Assembly: GCF_900186865.1 (NCBI RefSeq) | Contig: NZ_LT906480.1 | Coordinates: 4,871,001 to 4,935,000 of the forward strand | Reading direction: 5' to 3' | Length of the DNA: 64,000 nucleotides | From: Stenotrophomonas maltophilia | GTDB taxonomy: Bacteria; Pseudomonadota; Gammaproteobacteria; Xanthomonadales; Xanthomonadaceae | Shown: piece after piece, positions 1-8,566 of the stretch | Layout of the letters: each line of letters opens with the position of its first letter | Numbering within the stretch: the first letter of the stretch is position 1 | Notes under the pieces: model-generated | Told to the model about the DNA's origin: nothing | What the model saw: the letters and a program-made list of their open reading frames with translations, nothing else | The model's database searches: none | Made by a program: the position numbers and the translations under genes

Positions 1-1416
1 CTGCGCCTGCAGCTCGTTGACCAGCCCCAGGAAGCCGGCCAGTGCATTGCGCGCGCGTGCGGCCAGCGCGTTGCCCTGGGTGACCAGCATCGTTGCTTCC
101 CACAGCGAGATGCCCTGCGCGCGCGCCTCGCGGCGCACTTCGTCCAGCGTGCGGTCGCCGATGCCCCGGGTAGGCGTGTTGACCGCGCGCTCGAAGGCGG
201 CGTCATCGTTGCGGTTGGACAGCAGGCGCAGGTAAGCCAGCGCGTCCTTGATTTCGGCACGTTCGAAGAAGCGCATGCCGCCGTACACGCGATAGGGCAC
301 CTGTTCGCTCAGCAGCGCCTCTTCCAGCGCGCGCGACTGCGCGTTGCTGCGGTAGAGCACGGCCACTTCGGTGTAGCTGCCACCGTCGCGCACCCACTGG
401 CGGGCACGCTCGACGATGTAGCGCGCCTCGTCCATCTCGTTGTACGCCGCGTACAGGTCAATCGGTTCTCCGTCGCCACTGTCGGTCCACAGCTGCTTGC
501 CGATGCGATCCGGGTTGTGCGCGATCACCGCATTGGCAGCGCCGAGGATGTTGGCAGTGGAGCGATAGTTCTGTTCCAGGCGGATGGTCTGCGCACCTGG
601 GAAATCACGCAGGAAGCCCTGCACGTTCTCGACCTTGGCACCGCGCCAGCCGTAGATGGCCTGATCATCGTCGCCGACCACGAACACGTGGCCGGAATCG
701 CCGGCCAGCACGCGCACGAAGGCGTACTGGATGGCATTGGTGTCCTGGAACTCGTCCACCAGGATCTCGCGGAAGCGGGCGCGGTAGTGCGCCAGCAGCG
801 CCGGGTTGTCGCGCAGCAGTTCGTGCGCGCGCAGCAGCAGCTCGGCAAAGTCGACCAGGCCGGCGCGGTCGCAGCGCGCCTGGTACTCGATGTAGGCCTG
901 GCGCATGGTTTCCAGCCACGCATCATGCGGCTCGGGCTGGATGTGCTGCGGGCGGCGACCCTCATCCTTCTGTTCGTTGATCCACCAGGCGATCTGCTTG
1001 GCCGGGTACTTGCCGTCGTCCAGTTCCAGCGCCTGCACCACGCGCTTGACCAGCCGCAGCTGATCATCTGAATCCATCACCTGGAAGCCTTCGGGCAGCT
1101 TGGCGTCCTGCCAGTGCAGGCGCAGCAGGCGGTTGGCCAGGCCGTGGAAGGTGCCGATCCACATGCCGCGGCTGCCATTGGGCAGCTGCGCGTCGATGCG
1201 GTGGCGCATTTCACCGGCCGCCTTGTTGGTGAAGGTCACCGCGAAAATGCCGTGGGTCGGCACGCCTTCGACTTCATGCAGCCAGGCGATGCGGTGGGTG
1301 AGTACGCGGGTCTTGCCGGAACCGGCACCGGCCAGCACCAGGTGGTGGCCGGGGGGAGCGGAGACGGCTTCGCGCTGGGCCGGGTTCAGGCCATCAAGCA
1401 GGTGGGAGACATCCAT
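1..1416 (-). CDS. uvrD: DNA helicase II UvrD (N-terminal 472 codons, cut by window edge)
   Basis: This is an SF1 3'-5' DNA helicase of nucleotide excision and mismatch repair. Translation from the ATG at 1416 gives MDVSHLLDGLNPAQREAV, which closely resembles the start of E. coli UvrD. Walker A GAGSGKT is at residues 30-36. It is followed by AVTFTNKAAGEMRHRI, the Walker B region DEFQDTNAIQYA, GDDDQAIYGWRGA, RLEQNYRSTANIL and TRGIGDRTL, all in UvrD order. The frame is open to base 1, so the C-terminal part lies outside the window. The start is 9 bp after the stop of the upstream FAD-binding protein gene, so the two are probably cotranscribed. I see no separate promoter in that gap. Rep is the main alternative, but the first residues and the GDDDQ context fit UvrD better. 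Confidence 0.95.
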   Translation of the reverse strand, partial: MDVSHLLDGLNPAQREAVSAPPGHHLVLAGAGSGKTRVLTHRIAWLHEVEGVPTHGIFAVTFTNKAAGEMRHRIDAQLPNGSRGMWIGTFHGLANRLLRLHWQDAKLPEGFQVMDSDDQLRLVKRVVQALELDDGKYPAKQIAWWINEQKDEGRRPQHIQPEPHDAWLETMRQAYIEYQARCDRAGLVDFAELLLRAHELLRDNPALLAHYRARFREILVDEFQDTNAIQYAFVRVLAGDSGHVFVVGDDDQAIYGWRGAKVENVQGFLRDFPGAQTIRLEQNYRSTANILGAANAVIAHNPDRIGKQLWTDSGDGEPIDLYAAYNEMDEARYIVERARQWVRDGGSYTEVAVLYRSNAQSRALEEALLSEQVPYRVYGGMRFFERAEIKDALAYLRLLSNRNDDAAFERAVNTPTRGIGDRTLDEVRREARAQGISLWEATMLVTQGNALAARARNALAGFLGLVNELQAQ

Positions 1417-1425
1417 GCCCCCATT

Positions 1426-2829
1426 TTACGGCATCGCCGTCGCGGCTCCTGCGACCACCTGGGTGGCCAGTGCCTGCGCCTGCTGACGCAGTTCAGGCAC
1501 CGCCAGGCTTTCCCACAGGCTGCCGATGCGCAGGCTGCCGAGCACGCCCAGCCGTGCCTGCGGCTGGCCCCCGGCAGCACACAGGCGGTCGCCCGGCACC
1601 GTGCTGTCCAGGCCCAGCCCATGCGGGCCGGGGCGCGCCAGACCATCGGCCTGCAGCTGCTGCAGCAACGGATTGCGCAGCGCACTGGCGCGGGTTTCCA
1701 CACCGGTGGCGTTGATCACGCCGCCGATCGTCCACTGCTGTTCATTGCCGGTGGCATCGCGACCCGACAGCCGCAGGGCATCGCCTTCGCGGCCGACGCG
1801 TTGCAGGCGGGACCGGTGAACACGCAGTTGGCCGCTTTCGATCAGCGCCTGCAGCTGTGCGTCGACCTCTTCGGCGATGCGGTGGCGATGCACGTCCCAG
1901 TAGCGCACCACATGGCGCAGGAAGCGGCGCTGGTCGGCCGCGTCGAGGCTGCACCACAGCGCCTGCCCGTGCGGACGGATGCGGTCCATCACGCCCTGCC
2001 ACGGCAGGCCGTCGGCCTGTGCCTGGCGTGCGAACCCACGCAACGCGCGCAGGCGCTGGCGCAGGTTCATCGGCAGCAGCGTGGCCGGGTCGAACCTGGG
2101 CAGGCCACCATGCGCATGCGGCAACGGCAGCAGGCCGTGGCGCGAGATCACATGCAGCGGGCCGGTGTGGCCGGCGGCGACCAATGCCAACACGGTGTCG
2201 GCCATGCTCAGGCCGGAGCCTACGATGGCCACGGCCTGCTCGCCGGCCAGGGTGCGTACGCCGTCGTAGTCCCAGGCCTCGATCACGTCATCGGCGGGCA
2301 GTGCCTCGGCACCGGCCACCGGCAGCGGCCGCATGCTGTTGCCGGTGGCCAGCACCGCCTGCGCGGCGTGCAGCGTGCTGCCATCGCCGAGTGTCAGCTG
2401 GTAGCCATGGTCATCCGGCTGCAGGCCCAGCACCGGCTGCGCGATCACCTGCAGCTGTGCCGGGCTGGTCGCAGCGGCCTCCTGCAGGCGCTGCTGCAGG
2501 TAGGCAGCAAAGTAGTGGCGGCACACATAGCGCTCGCCCAGCACCTCGCGCGCCTCGCCCGGGTAGGCATTGGCGGCCATCAGGTAGTCGAGGAAATCGC
2601 CGGGCTGGTCGGCAAACGCACTCATCTTCGCCGCCGGCACGTTCAGCAGATGCTCCGGCCATGGCGTGGCATAGGCGATGCCCTGCGCCAGCTGCGAGGC
2701 GGGTTCGAAGATGGCCAGCGCCAGCGGCGCCTTGGCCTGGCGCAACACCTGGATCGCCACCAGCACCCCGGCCGCACCACCACCGATGATTGCCAGGTCC
2801 AGTTCGCCATTACGCGGTGAATCAGTCAT
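1426..2829 (-). CDS. FAD/NAD(P)-binding protein, YdhS-like
   Basis: A predicted cytoplasmic flavoprotein of 467 aa. It begins with a Rossmann dinucleotide-binding signature (LAIIGGGAAG, residues 12-21). EPASQLAQGIAYATPWPEHLLNVPAAKMSAF follows, which is typical of the YdhS/COG4529 family of FAD-NAD(P)-binding proteins. A second GSGLSMAD-type nucleotide motif lies mid-protein, and INATGV lies near the C-terminus. The substrate is unknown for the family. An in-frame ATG at 2847 would add six residues. I chose 2829 because the family motif starts close to it, but neither start has a clear ribosome-binding site. The gene lies directly upstream of uvrD on the same strand with a 9-bp gap. A functional link to DNA repair is not established. 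Confidence 0.85.
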   Translation of the reverse strand: MTDSPRNGELDLAIIGGGAAGVLVAIQVLRQAKAPLALAIFEPASQLAQGIAYATPWPEHLLNVPAAKMSAFADQPGDFLDYLMAANAYPGEAREVLGERYVCRHYFAAYLQQRLQEAAATSPAQLQVIAQPVLGLQPDDHGYQLTLGDGSTLHAAQAVLATGNSMRPLPVAGAEALPADDVIEAWDYDGVRTLAGEQAVAIVGSGLSMADTVLALVAAGHTGPLHVISRHGLLPLPHAHGGLPRFDPATLLPMNLRQRLRALRGFARQAQADGLPWQGVMDRIRPHGQALWCSLDAADQRRFLRHVVRYWDVHRHRIAEEVDAQLQALIESGQLRVHRSRLQRVGREGDALRLSGRDATGNEQQWTIGGVINATGVETRASALRNPLLQQLQADGLARPGPHGLGLDSTVPGDRLCAAGGQPQARLGVLGSLRIGSLWESLAVPELRQQAQALATQVVAGAATAMP

Positions 2830-2892
2830 GTGCCGATTGTAGGCCATCGGCGATGACGGGCCGGATTGCCGGAATGGGCGGCCGGCATTGCT

Positions 2893-4311
2893 TCACATCA
2901 ACGCATCGGCCAGCCGTGCAATACCTTCGCGGCTGCGCCGCCACGTGGGACGGCTGCGCCACTGCTGCAGGTCCAGCTGCCGCGACTCGCGCAGGTAGCC
3001 GTCCTCGATCGCGCACAGCTGCTGGACCAGCGCGCGGTCGTAGCAGATCAGGCCGATCTCGGCATTCAGCGCGAACGAGCGGATATCCATGTTGATGGAG
3101 CCGAGCACGGCGATGTCCTCATCCACGCTCATGTGCTTGGCGTGCAGGAACTGCGGCTCGTACAGCGCGATGCGCACGCCACAGCGCAGCAGTTCATCGT
3201 AGTAGGCCTCCTGCGCCCACGACGTCAGCCGCTGGTTGTTGCTGGCCGACAGGATCAGCTGCACCTGCACGCCGGACAATGCGGCGATACGCAGCGCACT
3301 CAGCGTGGCTTCGTCAGGCACGAAGTACGGGGTGACCATCACCAGCCGGCGCCGTGCGAGGTGGATCAGCGCGGCTACCGCGTCGCGCGCGTTGCTGTAC
3401 GGGTAGGCCGGGCCGCTGGGCAGCAGCTGGGTGGCGATGTCGTCGCCGCATTCGGGCACATCGGTGATCACATCCAGGCGCTGGCCGGTCTCCATGTACC
3501 AGTCGCTGGCGAATACGGCTTCCAGATGCGCCACCGCCGGGCCGCGCACGCGCGCCACCAGCTCGCGGTTCGGGTGGCCCGGCACGAACTGCGGGCCCGC
3601 CAGATTCTGCGAACCGACATAGGCCACTTCGTTGTCGATCACCGCGATCTTGCGGTGGTTGCGCAGGTCCATGCGCCCGCTGCGGCGCCAGCGCAGGCCA
3701 CCGGGCAGCATCGCGCGCACTTCGATGTCGCGCGCCTGCAGGCGCTTGCGATAGGCGCGCAGGCCACGCTTGGCGCCCACCGCATCGAGCAGCACGCGGC
3801 ACTGCACGCCACGCGCGGCGGCACGCTGCAAGGCCTCGACAATGGCCTCGCCGACCGCGTCATCGAACATCAGGTAGTACAGCAGGTGCACGCGGTCTTC
3901 GGCCTGGTCGATGTCGGCGATCAGCGTGTGCAGCGACTCGTCGTAGTCGGTCAGCAGATCGACGGCGTTGCCGTGCACCGGCATGAAATCGCCCTGGCGC
4001 TGCACCAGCGGCACGATCTCGGCGCTGGCGGTGTCGGGCTGTGGGGTCCAGCGCAGGCGATGCTGCAGCGCCTGCTCCTCACGGATCACCTGCGAGGCCT
4101 CGGCTTGGCGGCGGATGCGCTCGCGCGACAGCCACGGGTGGCCGAACAGCAGGTACAGCGGCAGGCCCAGCAGCGGTACGAAGCCGACCAGCAGCAGCCA
4201 GCTGCGCGCCGCGCCGGGCGTGGTGCGGGTGGGAATCCAGCACAGCGCGACCAGCCGGATCAGCCAGTCGATCAGCAGCAGGTAGGAACCCAGCAACCAC
4301 TCGAACAGCAT
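2893..4311 (-). CDS. cls: Cardiolipin synthase (ClsA-type, PLD superfamily)
   Basis: This inner-membrane enzyme makes cardiolipin from phosphatidylglycerol. The 472-aa product has two N-terminal membrane segments (about residues 5-25 and 36-56). Two phospholipase D HKD motifs follow: HRKIAVID (His219, Lys221, Asp226) and HAKHMSVD (His390, Lys392, Asp397). Length and layout match bacterial ClsA (about 480 aa). The open frame extends upstream to 4602, but that extension runs through SMAG palindromes and reads as repeat-derived peptide, so the start is set at the ATG before LFEWLLGSY. An ATG ten codons earlier (4341) is also possible. The promoter region on its upstream side is occupied by a cluster of five palindromes. 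Confidence 0.92.
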   Translation of the reverse strand: MLFEWLLGSYLLLIDWLIRLVALCWIPTRTTPGAARSWLLLVGFVPLLGLPLYLLFGHPWLSRERIRRQAEASQVIREEQALQHRLRWTPQPDTASAEIVPLVQRQGDFMPVHGNAVDLLTDYDESLHTLIADIDQAEDRVHLLYYLMFDDAVGEAIVEALQRAAARGVQCRVLLDAVGAKRGLRAYRKRLQARDIEVRAMLPGGLRWRRSGRMDLRNHRKIAVIDNEVAYVGSQNLAGPQFVPGHPNRELVARVRGPAVAHLEAVFASDWYMETGQRLDVITDVPECGDDIATQLLPSGPAYPYSNARDAVAALIHLARRRLVMVTPYFVPDEATLSALRIAALSGVQVQLILSASNNQRLTSWAQEAYYDELLRCGVRIALYEPQFLHAKHMSVDEDIAVLGSINMDIRSFALNAEIGLICYDRALVQQLCAIEDGYLRESRQLDLQQWRSRPTWRRSREGIARLADALM

Positions 4312-4358
4312 CGTGTCGCCCGTCGGGAGGTGATGGGCCATTCTGCCCACCGGCCTTT

Positions 4359-4540
4359 GTAGAGTCGAGCCGCGCTCGACTGCGTTGAAGCAGCGTGCCA
4401 ACCAAGGTTGGCACCTACCGGGGGCGGGGACCGCGTGTCGACCAAGGTCGACACCTACCGGGCACGGGGACAGCGTGTCGGCCAAGGTTGGCAGCCACCG
4501 GGTGTGGGAACAGCGTGCCGACCAACGGTCGGCACCCACC
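4359..4540. repeat. Cluster of five SMAG-type palindromes
   Basis: One element begins GTAGAGTCGAGC and folds on CGCGCTCGACT. Four more follow in the opposite orientation, each built as a short hairpin (GTGCCAACC/GGTTGGCAC, GTGTCGACC/GGTCGACAC and variants) ending in CTAC or a degenerate CCACC. They fill the gap between the rpmG terminator and cls. The arms differ in sequence but pair with each other, so the hairpin is conserved rather than the primary sequence. Confidence 0.85.
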
Positions 4541-4557
4541 ACCTGGATGCCAGACAT

Positions 4558-4588
4558 GAAGAAACCCGCCACAAGGGCGGGTTTCTTC
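4558..4588 (-). terminator. Rho-independent terminator after rpmBG
   Basis: A 13-bp perfect inverted repeat, GAAGAAACCCGCC with GGCGGGTTTCTTC, has a 5-nt loop. Its T-rich arm serves as the U-tract. It lies 25 bp after the rpmG stop. The A/T arms would let it work in both directions. Confidence 0.85.
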
Positions 4589-4612
4589 GCGGGGACCAGC
4601 AATCCTTGCGGA

Positions 4613-4777
4613 TTACTTGATCTTGCCTTCCTTGTACAAGACGTGCTTGCGCACGACCGGATCGTACTTCAGGAATTCCATCTTCCCCGGGGTGTTCTTC
4701 TTGTTCTTGTCGGTCGTGTAGAAGTGGCCGGTACCGGCCGAGGAAATCATACGGACCTTATCGCGCTTGCCTGCCAT
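4613..4777 (-). CDS. rpmG: 50S ribosomal protein L33
   Basis: A 54-aa ribosomal large-subunit protein starting [20 protein letters not shown] and ending in the basic tail KEGKIK. The sequence [34 protein letters not shown] is the standard L33 pattern. This copy lacks the zinc-binding CxxC pairs, so it is the C- (Cys-minus) type. It lies 13 bp downstream of rpmB and is followed by a strong terminator, giving a compact rpmB-rpmG transcript as in E. coli. Too short for automatic 60-aa cut-offs, but unmistakable. Confidence 0.98.
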   Translation of the reverse strand: MAGKRDKVRMISSAGTGHFYTTDKNKKNTPGKMEFLKYDPVVRKHVLYKEGKIK

Positions 4778-4790
4778 GATGCTTTACTCC

Positions 4791-5027
4791 TCAGACCTTT
4801 TCGCCGCGCGCACGCAGCTCAGCCAGAACGGAATCAATGCCGTTCTTGTCGATGGTGCGCAGTGCATGCGCGGAAACACGAAGCTTGACCCAGCGGTTCT
4901 CGCTGGCCACCCAGAAACGGCGCTCGTGCAGATTCGGCAGGAAACGACGACGGGTCTTGTTGTTGGCGTGCGAGACGTTGTTACCCGTCTGCACTCGCTT
5001 GCCGGAAACCTGGCATACGCGGGACAT
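4791..5027 (-). CDS. rpmB: 50S ribosomal protein L28
   Basis: A 78-aa ribosomal protein with the L28 signature [11 protein letters not shown] at the N-terminus, then [15 protein letters not shown] and [11 protein letters not shown]. Length equals that of E. coli L28. The start ATG is preceded by a good Shine-Dalgarno sequence (CGAGGTG). It is the first gene of rpmB-rpmG. The predicted promoter at 5195-5223 would give an unusually long leader of about 160 nt. Confidence 0.98.
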   Translation of the reverse strand: MSRVCQVSGKRVQTGNNVSHANNKTRRRFLPNLHERRFWVASENRWVKLRVSAHALRTIDKNGIDSVLAELRARGEKV

Positions 5028-5194
5028 TGCGCACCTCGATAGTAGTAGTTGTCAGCCCGTAGCCCGGGAGACGGCGGCCTCGATGGTTGCCCACCACACG
5101 TCAAGAGAATCAAAGGGTTACGCTGGCGTTGGGCGGCCGGGGACGTGCTCCCGGGGGCGCCGCCCGGTAGAAAACCGGACACAGCGAGCCGCGC

Positions 5195-5223
5195 ATTATG
5201 CACGGGTTCAAGCACTTGCGCAA
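5195..5223 (-). promoter_or_regulatory. Sigma-70-like promoter for rpmB-rpmG
   Basis: Read on the minus strand, TTGCGC (5218-5223), a 17-bp spacer and CATAAT (5195-5200) form a near-consensus -35/-10 pair. No other comparable pair was seen between this point and rpmB. Confidence 0.6.
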
Positions 5224-5305
5224 GTTACCCACAGGCTGCGGCTGAACCGGCAGGGCCGGGAGCCCGCCAACCGGCATACTGCTCCGGTTCACTGCGGAGC
5301 TTTCC

Positions 5306-6520
5306 ATGCGGCTGCTGGCCCTGACCTACGGAACCGAAGGCGATACGCGTCCCCTGGCCATGCTCTGCCATGGCCTGATCGGCGCAGGCCACGAGGTGAC
5401 ACTGCTTGCCGATGGCGGCACCCTGGGCAGCGCGCAGGCACTGGATGTGCCCCATGCGGCTCTTGAAGGTGACATCCATGACGAAGTGGTCGCGCTGGTC
5501 TCGCGTGGCAACGGTGTTGCCGCCGCCAGTAGCGGGCTGGCACGGATGGCGCTGCAGCATGTCAGCGGCTGGATGCGCCAGGCCGATGCCGCTGCCGAAG
5601 GCTGCGATGCGATTCTGACCGGTGGCCTGGCGGCCTTTGTCGGCATGAGCGTGGGCGAACGCCGCGGAATGCCGGTCATCGGCACCGGCATGATCCCGCT
5701 GACCCCGACGCGGGCCTTCCGCTCTCCGTTCCTGCCACCGGGACGCTCGCCGGGCTGGTTGAACCGCGCCAGCTATGGGCTGGTCAACGGCCTGATCTGG
5801 CGCCAGTTCCGTCGGCCGATCAACGCAGCCCGCAAGCAGCTGGGGCAATCGCCGCGCCGCTCGCTGTGGCCCGGCCTGCCGATGCTCTATGGCATCTCGC
5901 CGCAGCTGCTGCCGCCACCGGCGGATTGGCCGGCCGACCACATCGTCTGTGGCCAATGGCGCCTTCCCGATGCGCCCTGGATACCCCCGGCCGATCTGCA
6001 GGCCTTCCTCGATGCCAGTCCGCCGCCGGTGTATCTGGGCTTCGGCAGCATGACCGGCTTTGATCGCGAGCGCGTGTTGCCGGCCCTGCTGCAGGCGCTG
6101 GCGCCACGCCGGGTGCTGCTGTTTCCTGGCTGGGTGGGACTGCCTGCGATGCGCTTGCCCGATTCGGTCTTCGTACTGGGGCCGACTCCACACGAAGCGC
6201 TGTTCCCGCGTTGCGCATTCGCCATCCACCACGGTGGCAGCGGCACCACGCATTCGGCCTGCCGCGCCGGCATTCCCTCGCTGGTGATGCCGTTCGCCGC
6301 CGATCAGTTCTTCTGGGCTGATCGTCTGTATCGGTTGGGCGTGGCACCGGCACCGTTGTCACCGAAGCGGCTGGACGCAGCAACGCTGGCGGCAGCCATC
6401 ACCTTCGTTGAAACCGACGCAACACGCGCACGCGCGGCGGCCCTGGGCGTGGCGATGCGCCATGAGGACGGGGTGGCCTGTGGCGTTGCAATGATCGAGC
6501 GATGGTTGCGGCCGGTGTGA
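5306..6520 (+). CDS. Glycosyltransferase family 1 (sterol/UDP-glycosyltransferase-like)
   Basis: A predicted 404-aa GT-B fold glycosyltransferase of family 1. The N-terminus MRLLALTYGTEGDTRPL resembles the acceptor-domain opening G(T/S)xGDxxP of sterol 3-beta-glucosyltransferases and the RhlB/macrolide GT group. The C-terminal domain has the nucleotide-sugar binding signature HHGGSGTTHSACRAGIPSLV followed by PFAADQFFWADRL. There is no signal peptide. The acceptor cannot be read from the sequence; a lipid, rhamnolipid-like molecule or secondary metabolite are all possible. It stands alone, divergent from rpmB and convergent with the exonuclease gene. Confidence 0.85.
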   Translation: MRLLALTYGTEGDTRPLAMLCHGLIGAGHEVTLLADGGTLGSAQALDVPHAALEGDIHDEVVALVSRGNGVAAASSGLARMALQHVSGWMRQADAAAEGCDAILTGGLAAFVGMSVGERRGMPVIGTGMIPLTPTRAFRSPFLPPGRSPGWLNRASYGLVNGLIWRQFRRPINAARKQLGQSPRRSLWPGLPMLYGISPQLLPPPADWPADHIVCGQWRLPDAPWIPPADLQAFLDASPPPVYLGFGSMTGFDRERVLPALLQALAPRRVLLFPGWVGLPAMRLPDSVFVLGPTPHEALFPRCAFAIHHGGSGTTHSACRAGIPSLVMPFAADQFFWADRLYRLGVAPAPLSPKRLDAATLAAAITFVETDATRARAAALGVAMRHEDGVACGVAMIERWLRPV

Positions 6521-6533
6521 CAGCGGCCAGGCC

Positions 6534-7043
6534 TCAGCGCAGGTGCGGAATCACCTGCGCCAGCAGGTGCGCATCCTTCAACGCGCCATGCAGGCCGCGC
6601 TGGCTGGGAATGCGCAGGCGCTGCAGCACATCATCCAGCTTGTTGCCCTGACCCGGCCAGCGTCCCCGCGCAAGCTTCAGGCTGCAGGTGATGCGGCAGT
6701 GCTGGGCCAGCGTGCCGGGGATGCCGGACAGGCGCAGCTCGTTGTCCAGGAAGCCCACATCGAAGGTAGCGTTGTGCGCGACCATCTCGCTGCCGCGCAG
6801 GAACTCCAGCAGTTCGGCCGCCTTGCTGGAGAACAGCGGCTTGCCCACCAGCATCGCATCGCTGATGCCGTGCACGCGCTGTGCGCCCCAATCCACCTTG
6901 CGCTGCGGCTGCAGGTAGGTGTGGAACTGGCGGCCGGTGAGCTGGCCATCGATCAGTTCGACGGCACCGATTTCGATCACCCGGTGCCCCAGGCGGTGGG
7001 AGATGCCGGTGGTTTCGGTATCCAGTGCAACGATGCGGCTCAT
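6534..7043 (-). CDS. DnaQ-like 3'-5' exonuclease (short form)
   Basis: A 169-aa DEDDh exonuclease. Exo I is DTET (Asp8, Glu10). Exo II is HNATFDVGFLD (Asp95). Exo III is HGALKD (His152, Asp157). All four catalytic acids and the general-base histidine are present. It is 60-80 residues shorter than a typical DNA polymerase III epsilon subunit (about 240 aa), ending just after Exo III, so the C-terminal segment that binds the polymerase alpha subunit is missing. The open frame extends to 7085, but the start before SRIVALDTETTG fits the family. It could be an epsilon paralogue or a free exonuclease. The canonical dnaQ is usually next to rnhA, which is not seen here. Confidence 0.85.
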   Translation of the reverse strand: MSRIVALDTETTGISHRLGHRVIEIGAVELIDGQLTGRQFHTYLQPQRKVDWGAQRVHGISDAMLVGKPLFSSKAAELLEFLRGSEMVAHNATFDVGFLDNELRLSGIPGTLAQHCRITCSLKLARGRWPGQGNKLDDVLQRLRIPSQRGLHGALKDAHLLAQVIPHLR

Positions 7044-7098
7044 CAAGGTGTGCGTTCTCCAGTACGTGCACGCCGATTTTCGCACGCGACCGATGCAC

Positions 7099-7992
7099 TC
7101 ACCCCAACGCTTCCACCACCCAATCGATGAACACCCGCAGCCGCTGGCTCATGTGCCGGTTCGGCGGGAACATCACATGCATCGGCATCGGCGGCAGCTG
7201 CCAGTCCTGCAACACCGGCAGCAGCTCGCCGCGCGCCACGTGCGGTTCGGCCATGTAGCTGGGCAGCGCCACCACGCCCAACCCCGCCAACGCAGCGGCC
7301 AGATAGGCGTTTCCATCATCGAAGCCGACCGTATAGCGGCCCTGCACCTCAACGCGCTCATCGCCGCGCTGTGCGCTGAACACCCGCGCCCGGCCACTGC
7401 GCGGGCTGAGGAAGCCGACCATGTGGTGGTCGGGTCCTTCCAGCGCGCGCGGGTCGGTCGGCAGGCCGAAGCGCTGCACATAGCCCGTACCGGCGTGGAA
7501 ACCGATCGGCAGCGCGCCGAGCGGTCGCGCCACCAGTGCCGGGTCGGCCGGGGTGCCACCCCGGATCACGCAATCGACGTTGTCTGCGATGACGTCGACC
7601 TCACGGTCGCTGACGCCGATGTCCAGCTGGATCTCCGGGTAGCGCGCCTGGAAATCCGGCAACGCCGGCACCAGCCGCAACCGCGCGTACGGCCCGGGCA
7701 CATCCACGCGCAGCCGCCCGCGTAGCTGGGTGGCCGCGTCGTCCAGCCCGCCCTCCACCTCTTCCAGCTCGGCCAGCAGGCGGGCGATGCGCGGGTAGTA
7801 GGCCGCGCCGTCGGCGGTGACGCTGACCCGGCGCGTGGTGCGGTTGAGCAGGCGCAGCCGCAGGTGTGCCTCCAGCTGCTGCACCAGCTGGGTGACCGTG
7901 GTTCGGCTGATCTGCAGCGTGTGCGCTGCGCGGGTGAAGCTGCCGGTTTCCACAACCCGTGCAAACGCCCGCATCGCCTCGAAACGGTCCAT
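7099..7992 (-). CDS. LysR family transcriptional regulator
   Basis: A 297-aa LysR-type regulator. Its N-terminal winged HTH starts MDRFEAMRAFARVVETGSF and contains AAHTLQISRTTVTQLVQQLE. RLLNRTTRRVSVTADG follows, then a periplasmic-binding-protein-like effector domain. The start was placed at 7992 because the HTH begins there; the open frame extends further but without family similarity. The neighbouring ridA-like gene is divergent with a 108-bp gap, the usual layout for a regulator and its target. A perfect ATTG-N11-CAAT dyad lies 12 bp upstream of the start codon. Confidence 0.92.
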   Translation of the reverse strand: MDRFEAMRAFARVVETGSFTRAAHTLQISRTTVTQLVQQLEAHLRLRLLNRTTRRVSVTADGAAYYPRIARLLAELEEVEGGLDDAATQLRGRLRVDVPGPYARLRLVPALPDFQARYPEIQLDIGVSDREVDVIADNVDCVIRGGTPADPALVARPLGALPIGFHAGTGYVQRFGLPTDPRALEGPDHHMVGFLSPRSGRARVFSAQRGDERVEVQGRYTVGFDDGNAYLAAALAGLGVVALPSYMAEPHVARGELLPVLQDWQLPPMPMHVMFPPNRHMSQRLRVFIDWVVEALG

Positions 7993-8003
7993 GGCGGCCC
8001 ATG

Positions 8004-8022
8004 ATTGTTTGGAATTGGCAAT
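8004..8022. promoter_or_regulatory. Candidate LysR-type operator (ATTG-N11-CAAT)
   Basis: A perfect ATTG-N11-CAAT dyad matches the T-N11-A rule for LysR regulators. It lies in the divergent gap between the LysR gene and the RidA-like gene, close to the regulator's own start codon, which would suit autorepression. Confidence 0.5.
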
Positions 8023-8100
8023 CAATCTAGGCCGATCATCGCGGTTTATCCAGACAGCACTGGCGCGGAGGATGGCGTTCTCTCCCACGGGATCTTCCCC

Positions 8101-8490
8101 ATGTCACAGCGTGATGTCGTTTTCCCCGCCGGCCGCCAGGCCCTGTACGAGCGCAACCGCTACTCGCCGGCGATCCGATCCAATGGCTTCCTGTTCGTCT
8201 CCGGCCAGGTCGGCAGCCGCGAGGACGGCTCGCCCGAGCCGGATTTCGAAACCCAAGTGCGCCGCGCGTTCGAGAATCTCAATGCGGTGCTGGCCGCTGC
8301 CGGCTGCACGTTCGATGACGTGATCGATGTGACTGTATTTCTGGTCGATCCGGAAGAGAACTTCGAGAAGGCCTGGGCGATCGTGCCCGAGTACTGGGGC
8401 GAGGCGCCGCACCCGACCCTGACCGGCATCGGCGTGACCTGGCTGTACGGGTTCCAGTTCGAGATCAAGGTGATCGCGAAGCTGCCGTGA
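8101..8490 (+). CDS. RidA/YjgF family protein
   Basis: A 129-aa protein of the RidA (YjgF/YER057c/UK114) family. Family features include SPAIRSNGFLFVSGQVG, the central FENLNAVLAAAGCTFDDVIDVTVFLVD, and the terminal FEIKVIAKLP. In true RidA imine deaminases the C-terminal segment reads PARxxxEV, with an essential arginine. Here the aligned segment is PTLTGIGV, so that arginine appears to be replaced by leucine. The protein is therefore more likely a non-canonical Rid member than a 2-aminoacrylate deaminase. It is divergent from the LysR gene, which probably regulates it. A possible upstream in-frame start at 8005 would overlap the operator and was not chosen. Confidence 0.88.
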   Translation: MSQRDVVFPAGRQALYERNRYSPAIRSNGFLFVSGQVGSREDGSPEPDFETQVRRAFENLNAVLAAAGCTFDDVIDVTVFLVDPEENFEKAWAIVPEYWGEAPHPTLTGIGVTWLYGFQFEIKVIAKLP

Positions 8491-8495
8491 TACGG

Positions 8496-8566
8496 GTAGT
8501 GCCGGCCGCTGGCCGGCAACGCGGTGGGGTCGAAAAGCGTGTCGACCAAGGTCGACACCCACCAAG
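8496..8566. repeat. Two SMAG palindromes
   Basis: A canonical element starts GTAGTGCCGGCC (8496-8519). A second hairpin, GTGTCGACC/GGTCGACAC, with a degenerate CACC end follows in the opposite orientation. They lie directly after the RidA-like gene and may act as its terminator. Confidence 0.85.

Noticed and set aside
1114..2820. A 568-codon plus-strand open frame opposite the FAD-binding protein gene and uvrD.
   Set aside because: Composition is typical of antisense shadows and it crosses two well-supported genes.
4312..4602. An N-terminal extension of cardiolipin synthase.
   Set aside because: The extra residues are translated SMAG hairpins and the rpmG terminator; the family start is at LFEWLL.
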